Assembly: GCF_001425825.1 (NCBI RefSeq)
Contig: NZ_LMDM01000048.1
Span: 286,151-350,150 of the forward strand
Origin: Rhizobacter sp. Root1238
GTDB lineage: Bacteria; Pseudomonadota; Gammaproteobacteria; Burkholderiales; Burkholderiaceae_C
DNA: 64,000 nucleotides
Reading direction: 5' to 3'
The position numbers and the translations under genes are program-made. Position 1 is the first letter of the stretch. The number at the start of each line of letters is the position of its first letter. Below the pieces are notes generated by a model. The model searched no databases, was not told where the DNA came from, and was given only the letters and a program-made list of their open reading frames with translations. This document shows, piece by piece, positions 59,410-64,000 of the stretch.

Positions 59410-59739
59410 ATGAAAACCACCCAATCGCAACGCAGCGTCAGCGACCTCGATGTCGTGCACGCGCTGGCGCGCCTGGTGCAGCGCATGGAAGCGAGCCCGG
59501 CCGAGATCGATGCCCACCAGTACCGCACCGTCGTGCAGCAGCTGACCCGCGCGCTCGAACGCGTCGAGCCGGGCAAGGCCTTGCAACTGATCCTGGAAGA
59601 TTGCCCGGCGGCGTCCGAGCTGTATGAAAACATACGCTACGAGCACGCCGGGCTGGTGCGCTCGCCGCTCGAGAAGGCGCTGAACGCCGAGCTGGAAGCG
59701 CGCCGGGCCATCGACCTGGCGGCTTCGCTGAAGCACTGA
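59410..59739 (+). CDS. Small cytoplasmic protein of unknown function
   Basis: 109 residues, all helical by pattern, no signal peptide: DVVHALARLVQRMEASPAEI, HQYRTVVQQLTRALERV, LEDCPAASELYENIRYEHAG, LEKALNAELEARRAIDLAA. AAGGAAA lies before the ATG. I do not recognise a family. Its acidic, heptad-like composition suggests a small helical bundle or an adaptor. Monocistronic, convergent with the TonB-like operon. Confidence 0.7.
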   Translation: MKTTQSQRSVSDLDVVHALARLVQRMEASPAEIDAHQYRTVVQQLTRALERVEPGKALQLILEDCPAASELYENIRYEHAGLVRSPLEKALNAELEARRAIDLAASLKH

Positions 59740-59749
59740 CGGCGCGGGT

Positions 59750-59801
59750 CCCGGGTTGTCACCCGGGCTACGGGTCGTGCGGTCTCGGGTGGCCACCCGG
59801 G
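59750..59801. terminator. Two tandem hairpins between convergent genes
   Basis: CCCGGGT-TGTC-ACCCGGG (59750-59767) and CGGGTGGCCACCCG within 59784-59801 are near-identical units repeated 34 bp apart. In the 96-bp gap between two facing stops they may end both transcripts. No T tracts are present. Confidence 0.5.
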
Positions 59802-59835
59802 CGACGCAGCCCGGATGCCCCTCCGGGTCGGCGCA

Positions 59836-60918
59836 TCAAGACGGCAGGAAGTCCAGCGGGTAGCTGATGATGATCTGGTCGACGTCGCGCGCGCCGAACT
59901 CGAACTGCTTGATCCGCGCCAGCAGCTTCGCTTCCAGTTCCGGCGACTTCAGCTCGCTCGACAGGATGCGCACCCCGGCCAGTTCGCCCGACGGCGAGAT
60001 CTTCAGCTCCAGCACCACCTTGCCCTGCAGGCCCGGGTCCTCGCGCAACGCACGGTTGTAGATCGCGTAGATCGCACCCTTGTTGCGCTCGAACACCAGC
60101 CGGATCTCCTCGATCGACCGGGCCGCCTTGCCGCTGCCGCCACGCTGCACCGTGCCACCCGCCCCGGTGCCGTTGCCGGTACCGCTGCCGGCCGCCGAGC
60201 CCTTGCCGCCGCCGCCACCACCACCGGCCACGCCGGCCACCAGCGTGGTCGAACGACCCGCCAGCCCGCCGCCACCGGTGTTGCGGCTGTAGCCCGCGGT
60301 GTTGATGCCGCCGCTGCCGCCGGTCGCGTTCGACGTGATCATCGCGCGGTCAGGCAGGCCGGCCTCGGTGCCGGCACCGACGCCGACGCCCACGCCCGAA
60401 CCGACGCCCGGTCCCTGCTTGATGTCCGGCTTCAACTGCACGGCCAGCGGCGCGCCGCTCAGCTCCTGCAGCTGGTCCTTCATCGCGAGCAGGCCGACGC
60501 CGGCGGCCTTGCGGCGCGCGCCCTCGATCTCGCCCGGCGGCTTGTTGGCCTGCGGCACGCGTGCTTCGGGGATCGGCTCCTTCATCTTCACCGGATCCGG
60601 CTTGGCCGGGATCGGCTTCGCCTGGTCGGGCTTGGCCTGCGGCACCGCGGCCGCCTCGGCTTCCTTCGGCTTCTCCTGCACCTTCGGCGGCGGGGGCGGC
60701 GGCGGAGGCGTCTCCAGCACCAGCTTGGCCAGCCGCGGCGGCAGCTCGGCCGGCGCGCTGCGATCGGGTTGCTTCACCGGCAGCCACGGCACGATCAGGA
60801 AGATCAGCAGGCAGGCACCGACCGTGCGCTGGATGATGCGGCGAAAGCGCGCGTCATCCTCGGGCACGCCCGCCCACGGCATCACCCGCGGATTGAACGA
60901 AACGACAGCCGCACTCAT
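59836..60918 (-). CDS. TonB-like energy transducer with AgmX/PglI C-terminal domain
   Basis: 360 residues. One membrane helix (ACLLIFLIVPWLPV, about 35-48) after a cytoplasmic stub; a Pro-rich periplasmic part (TPPPPPPPPKVQEKPKEAEA), Gly-rich stretches (GVGSGVGVGVGAG and about 210-265), then the AgmX/PglI-type C-terminal domain EIRLVFERNKGAIYAIYNRA, GKVVLELKISPSGEL, FEFGARDVDQ. Such proteins replace TonB in ExbBD-driven envelope systems, first described for myxobacterial gliding. ATGA overlap with exbD. It probably reaches a partner in the outer membrane. Confidence 0.85.
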   Translation of the reverse strand: MSAAVVSFNPRVMPWAGVPEDDARFRRIIQRTVGACLLIFLIVPWLPVKQPDRSAPAELPPRLAKLVLETPPPPPPPPKVQEKPKEAEAAAVPQAKPDQAKPIPAKPDPVKMKEPIPEARVPQANKPPGEIEGARRKAAGVGLLAMKDQLQELSGAPLAVQLKPDIKQGPGVGSGVGVGVGAGTEAGLPDRAMITSNATGGSGGINTAGYSRNTGGGGLAGRSTTLVAGVAGGGGGGGKGSAAGSGTGNGTGAGGTVQRGGSGKAARSIEEIRLVFERNKGAIYAIYNRALREDPGLQGKVVLELKISPSGELAGVRILSSELKSPELEAKLLARIKQFEFGARDVDQIIISYPLDFLPS

Positions 60919-61412
60919 GCGCCATTCCTCTGCCGGACCGCGAACGACATGTCGGTGAAGCTGGCTCGCGCCGCGGTGTACATGATCTTGCGCAACAGCT
61001 GGTACGGGATGTCCTTGTCGCCCATGATGGTGAGCGCCTTGCCCTTGTCCTTGTTGGCCTCGCGGATCATCTCGCGGCCGGCCTGCAAGTCGAGTTCTTC
61101 CTTCAGCGGCGCGATCAGGTCGCCCTTCAATCCCATCACGTCGGCCACGTTCGCGATCTTGCGGCCCTCGACGATGATCTCGGTGCCGCTGACCACCAGC
61201 ACCACGTTCTGCTTCGGCTGCTTCTCGGCCGTCGACTGCGGCAGCTGCACCGCCTTCGGGCTGGGCAGAAGCTCGACGCCGGTGGCGTTCGACAGCAGGA
61301 AGAAGATCAGGATCGTGAACACGTCGATCAGCGAGACGAGGTTCATGTCGAGCCCCGTCTGGTTGCGTGCGCGGCGCTCGGCCCGCTTCTGCAGCGGTGT
61401 CATCAGTGCCAT
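60915..61412 (-). CDS. exbD: ExbD/TolR family protein, canonical copy
   Basis: 165 residues. A single membrane helix with the essential Asp: LVSLIDVFTILIFFLLSNA, preceded by a basic cytoplasmic tail, then a periplasmic domain (VVSGTEIIVEGRKIANVADV, ALTIMGDKDIPYQLLRKIMY). Works with ExbB as the proton-driven motor. The stop overlaps the transducer start. Eleven bp separate it from the other exbD. Confidence 0.9.
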   Translation of the reverse strand: MALMTPLQKRAERRARNQTGLDMNLVSLIDVFTILIFFLLSNATGVELLPSPKAVQLPQSTAEKQPKQNVVLVVSGTEIIVEGRKIANVADVMGLKGDLIAPLKEELDLQAGREMIREANKDKGKALTIMGDKDIPYQLLRKIMYTAARASFTDMSFAVRQRNGA

Positions 61413-61423
61413 GGTCCCCGCCT

Positions 61424-61918
61424 CTATCGCTTGACGACCGGCGCGTCGCCGATCGAGATGTTGGGGAACAGTTCGGTGTGCAGCAGCGTCGCGCCCTTCG
61501 ACACGACGACCACGCGCACCGAGTCCATCACCTGCACGAGCGCGTCGTACGGGGTGTTCGGCTCGGCCAGCACGCTGGCATCGACCTTGTCCGGAAACTT
61601 GGCCTTGATCTGCTGGATCAGCGCCGACAGGGCCGCGGTGTCATAGCCGGTGGCGGTGTTCGGGATGCGCTGGATCAGCCCGCCGATGCGGTCGCCGATC
61701 TCCAGCGAATCGGGGCGCAGCACCACCTCGAGCTGCAGGTTGTCGACCTTCAGTTGCTCGACGGCGGTGTTCTTCGCGGGCAGCGAAATGTCGATCACCG
61801 CCAGCCGGCTGAACACGGCGGTCGACAGCAGGAACGGCACCAGCACCACGATCAGGTTGATGAACGCGGTGATCTCCAGGTGCGCCGTTTCCTTGCGCAG
61901 GCGACGACGGGCAGCCAT
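61424..61918 (-). CDS. ExbD/TolR family protein, variant lacking the membrane Asp
   Basis: 164 residues from ATG 61918, two bases after the exbB stop; a TTG at 61924 would overlap it. The membrane helix reads EITAFINLIVVLVPFLLSTA: Asn stands where ExbD has its proton-carrying Asp. The periplasmic domain (LEVVLRPDSLEIGDRIGGLI, VDASVLAEPNTPYDALVQVM) is ExbD-like. It may form a mixed dimer with the canonical ExbD as a structural subunit. Confidence 0.85.
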   Translation of the reverse strand: MAARRRLRKETAHLEITAFINLIVVLVPFLLSTAVFSRLAVIDISLPAKNTAVEQLKVDNLQLEVVLRPDSLEIGDRIGGLIQRIPNTATGYDTAALSALIQQIKAKFPDKVDASVLAEPNTPYDALVQVMDSVRVVVVSKGATLLHTELFPNISIGDAPVVKR

Positions 61919-61920
61919 GA

Positions 61921-62577
61921 TCAACGCGCTCCGGTGCTCTGCTCGGCCTTCAGGCGCTGCACCAGGTTCAGGAAGCTGATCTTGGCGGCTTCGAGGCCGT
62001 CGACGATCTCGGCGGTCTTGGCCTGCAGGAACGAATGCAGCAGCAGGAACGGGATCGCGACCATCAGCGCGAACGCGGTGTTGTTCATCGCGATCGAGAT
62101 CGACGCCGACAGCATCTCGGCCTTCTCGGCCGGGTTGACCTGCGCGACCGCGGTGAAGCCCTTGATCAGGCCCATGATGGTGCCGAGCAGGCCGACCAGC
62201 GTGATCACGTTCGCGAAGGTCGCGATGTAGTGGGTGCGCTTCTCCAGGCGCGGCACGATTTCCATCATGCCCTCTTCCATCGCGGCGTCGAAGTCTTCAC
62301 GGCGGCCCGGGCTCTGCATGCGGGTCAGGCCGTAGTTGACGATCTTGCCGATCGCGGCGTCGGAGTTCGCGGTGACGTTCTGCACTTCCTTGAAGCGCCC
62401 GCCCTGCAGCATCGGCAGCACCTGCGACCACAGCTTGCGGTTCTCGCTGCGGGCCTTGTTCAGCACGATGTAACGCTCGATGCCGATGGCCAGGCCGATC
62501 GCCATGATCAACAGGCTCGGATAGATGAAGAGGCCGCAATCCTGGAAGAACTTCACTGCTGTGTTGAATGCATTCAT
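61921..62577 (-). CDS. exbB: ExbB/TolQ/MotA family proton channel subunit
   Basis: 218 residues. Three membrane helices: IYPSLLIMAIGLAIGIERYI, ATFANVITLVGLLGTIMGLI and ISIAMNNTAFALMVAIPFLL, with the family motifs GLLGTVxGxI-like and the ALxTTxxGL-like region. Cytoplasmic loop about residues 45-120. With ExbD it converts proton flow into motion of the TonB-like transducer. GGAGA precedes the ATG. Confidence 0.92.
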   Translation of the reverse strand: MNAFNTAVKFFQDCGLFIYPSLLIMAIGLAIGIERYIVLNKARSENRKLWSQVLPMLQGGRFKEVQNVTANSDAAIGKIVNYGLTRMQSPGRREDFDAAMEEGMMEIVPRLEKRTHYIATFANVITLVGLLGTIMGLIKGFTAVAQVNPAEKAEMLSASISIAMNNTAFALMVAIPFLLLHSFLQAKTAEIVDGLEAAKISFLNLVQRLKAEQSTGAR

Positions 62578-62628
62578 CTCTGATCTCCGATGGAAACTTC
62601 TCTGTGATTCGACAAAAAACGGCAGGCC

Positions 62629-62967
62629 TTACTTGGTGGCCGCGGTGGATGGGGTGGCCGGTGTCGCAGCCGCCATCGGCTGCGTCAGCGTGTCGTAGTG
62701 GACCTGCCGGCGGAACACGTCGCGGTCGACCGGCGCGAGCGCCTCGTCGAGCACGCTGACGGCCGGGCGGCCGCTCTGGTCGCCGGTCAACGGCTTCTTC
62801 CAGGGCACGATGTACAAGACCTTCGGCAGCTCGCGGTTGCCGATGATCTGCGACCCCTTGATGTCGGCGCGGTCCTGCGCCCAGGCCGGTGCGAGGCCAG
62901 CGGCGATCAGCATCGCGAACACCGCGGCCACGGTCAGCGGCACGCGCAGGGGATCTCGGGACTTCAT
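62629..62967 (-). CDS. Small exported protein of the ExbBD-AgmX operon
   Basis: 112 residues. Signal peptide with an AGLAPAWAQD cleavage region; the mature part DIKGSQIIGNRELPKVLYIV, PWKKPLTGDQSGRPAV ends in an Ala/Thr/Pro tail. Not a family I can name, but the reading IIGNRELPKVLYIVPWK is well-ordered and suggests a short periplasmic partner. ATGA overlap with the TPR lipoprotein gene and a 51-bp gap to exbB put it in the operon. A GGAAGGA site supports the start. Confidence 0.75.
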   Translation of the reverse strand: MKSRDPLRVPLTVAAVFAMLIAAGLAPAWAQDRADIKGSQIIGNRELPKVLYIVPWKKPLTGDQSGRPAVSVLDEALAPVDRDVFRRQVHYDTLTQPMAAATPATPSTAATK

Positions 62968-63776
62968 GGTTTTTCCTTCCGGCTCGCCGCCGCTGCCGGC
63001 GCGGCGGCCGCAGCGGGCTGCTTACGATTTTTCAGATCTGCGACCCATTTGGTCACCGTGGCATCGCCACCCGGAGTCAACGCAAGATACCGGCCATACA
63101 TGTCGCCGGCCTGTGCAACATCCCACAGATACAGGTCGTACAGGATGCCGAGGTTCAAGAGCGGCGCGGCATAGCCGGCGTCGAGCGAGATCGCGCGCTC
63201 GTAGGCGTCCTTCGCCTTCGTGAACTGGCCTTGCTGGCGGTAGGTGATGCCGAGCTGGTTGAAGTACAGCGGCTGCTTCGGGTTCAGCCGCACCGCCTGC
63301 TCCAGCTCGCCAGCCGATTCGGGCAGCTTGTTGGCCTGGCGGTAGATCACGCCGAGGTTGGCATGCGGGCCGCCAAGGTCGGGGTTGGCTTGCGCGATGG
63401 CCTTGAAGGCGCGCTCGGCTTCGTCCATGCGGCCGGCGCGCAGCGCGCGGCGGGCATCGTCGTAGCTGCGTTGCAACGCGGGGGCGACCGGCGCTTCGGG
63501 ATCGGGGCGGGCGATGGCCGGGGCGGCGGCCGAGGCGGCCTTGGCAGGGGCAGAGGCGGCGGTCGCCGGCGCCGAGGCGGCCTTGGCCGGCATCACCGCG
63601 TCGCGAAGGGCCTGCAGCGGTTGCTGGATCGTCGAGCAGCCGGACAGCAGCACCAGCAGCGTCGCCGCCCACAGCGGAGCGCGGCCTTCGACAGGCTCGG
63701 TCCGGACGGGGTGGTGGTGCTCGGCCCGACCCTTCGACAAGCTCAGGGCGAACGGATTCCGGTCAGCGAATCGCAT
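62964..63776 (-). CDS. TPR lipoprotein with REP sequence translated in its N-terminus
   Basis: 270 residues. ATG 63776 has a good AAGGAG site, yet the first 31 residues (NPFALSLSKG, then PVRTEPVEG) are translated from two REP arms; only then comes the lipoprotein signal APLWAATLLVLLSGC. After an Ala-rich linker, at least three TPR units follow (AERAFKAIAQANPDLGGPHA, LEQAVRLNPKQPLYFNQLGI, YERAISLDAGYAAPLLNLGI). It probably scaffolds the ExbBD-AgmX complex in the periplasm. The start overlaps the upstream gene by 14 bp. Confidence 0.82.
   Translation of the reverse strand: MRFADRNPFALSLSKGRAEHHHPVRTEPVEGRAPLWAATLLVLLSGCSTIQQPLQALRDAVMPAKAASAPATAASAPAKAASAAAPAIARPDPEAPVAPALQRSYDDARRALRAGRMDEAERAFKAIAQANPDLGGPHANLGVIYRQANKLPESAGELEQAVRLNPKQPLYFNQLGITYRQQGQFTKAKDAYERAISLDAGYAAPLLNLGILYDLYLWDVAQAGDMYGRYLALTPGGDATVTKWVADLKNRKQPAAAAAPAAAASRKEKP
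63683..63754. repeat. REP-like inverted pair inside the TPR lipoprotein gene
   Basis: GGCCTTCGACAGGCTCGGTC (63683 on) and CCCTTCGACAAGCTCAGGGC to 63754 carry the same core as the repeats at 2779 and 57577-57747. Here the arms are in the same orientation rather than inverted. Both are in frame with the gene and encode part of the signal-peptide N-region. Confidence 0.8.
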
Positions 63777-64000
63777 CGACGACTCCTTCGCTGCGTTCGG
63801 ACTTGCCGTACCTCAAGGGCCGGATCTCGCCCAGCGCCTTGAAGCTGCTCTTGACCCACTGGTCGTAGATGCCGTTCGTCGTGCGCCGCGCGTTCAGCTC
63901 GTGCAGCTCGGTGGCCTTCTCCTCGAACGGGTAGGCCTGCTCTTCCAGCATCACGTTGTACTGCTCCAGTTCGAGCTTCGACAGCTTCTTCGGGCGCTGC
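63763..64000 (-). CDS. C-terminal part of a protein upstream in the ExbBD-AgmX operon (5' end outside window)
   Basis: The frame is open to the window edge; about 78 residues are visible, from KLSKLELEQYNVMLEEQAYP to GEIRPLRYGKSERSEGVVDA. The Glu-rich amphipathic helix pattern (PFEEKATELHELNARRT) resembles the tail of long TPR/periplasmic proteins found at the head of such operons. The last 14 bases overlap the start of the TPR lipoprotein gene. Family assignment is tentative as the body lies outside. Confidence 0.6.
   Translation of the reverse strand, partial: QRPKKLSKLELEQYNVMLEEQAYPFEEKATELHELNARRTTNGIYDQWVKSSFKALGEIRPLRYGKSERSEGVVDAIR

Overview
The window is GC-rich throughout, densely coding, and free of rRNA genes, tRNA genes, CRISPR arrays and recognisable insertion sequences. 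Gene content and codon use fit a betaproteobacterium of the order Burkholderiales, probably near the Leptothrix/Rubrivivax/Methylibium group. That placement is inferred from the style of the proteins and from the copies of the TTCGACAAGCTCAG-type palindromic repeat common in those genomes; no database was searched.

Layout. 1-4.5 kb: the tail of a sugar-binding ABC protein, an OmpR-type response regulator and histidine kinase pair, and a MATE exporter behind a roughly 250-bp intergenic palindrome. 4.5-6.3 kb: a HipBA toxin-antitoxin operon with operator-like repeats. 6.3-25.9 kb: a polysaccharide and surface-sugar locus. It holds a six-gene minus-strand operon (small unknown protein, GT2, GT4, GmhB-like phosphatase, two GT9), a zinc alcohol dehydrogenase, a beta-barrel protein, a DUF378 membrane protein, UDP-glucose dehydrogenase plus GT4, a prion-like Gly/Ser/Gln-rich protein, then a plus-strand run of glycoside-hydrolase-like protein, glycosyltransferase, amidohydrolase, GT4 and UDP-xylose-synthase-like epimerase. 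A NodU/CmcH-type carbamoyltransferase and an SDR enzyme face it. 26-36 kb: an ATM1-like ABC exporter fused to a degenerate HATPase and a receiver domain, a sigma-54 gene (rpoN), a hybrid histidine kinase, a sigma-54 activator and a CheB-type methylesterase. 36-40.4 kb: a giant CheB-CheR-PAS-kinase-receiver fusion. 40.4-47.8 kb: assorted accessory genes (GH16/ricin lipoprotein, Fic protein, threonine-aldolase-like enzyme, CAP-domain lipoprotein, Tat-exported sulfonate-type binding protein, small unknown). 47.9-59.3 kb: a complete glycogen locus, glgAC divergent from glgP-glgB-glgX-malQ. 59.4-64 kb: a small unknown gene and a convergent ExbB-ExbD-ExbD-AgmX/TonB-like envelope system with TPR proteins.

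How the parts connect. The most interesting signal is a candidate local sigma-54 circuit. Sequences resembling -24/-12 promoters (CGGNA...N4...TTGC) lie upstream of almost every transcription unit of the polysaccharide locus and twice upstream of rpoN itself, and the window also encodes a sigma-54 activator with a hybrid kinase beside it. I infer that this rpoN, outside its usual lptB-rpoN-hpf setting, is an extra copy dedicated to envelope-polysaccharide and stress functions. The odd ABC-receiver fusion sits directly downstream of rpoN and may belong to the same circuit. Sites were found by eye, so a matrix scan is needed for statistics.

The glycogen block gives a full cycle: GlgC makes ADP-glucose, GlgA polymerises, GlgB branches, GlgP and GlgX degrade, and MalQ recycles maltodextrins. 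UDP-glucose dehydrogenase plus the UXS-like epimerase would supply UDP-glucuronate and UDP-xylose for the surface polymer.
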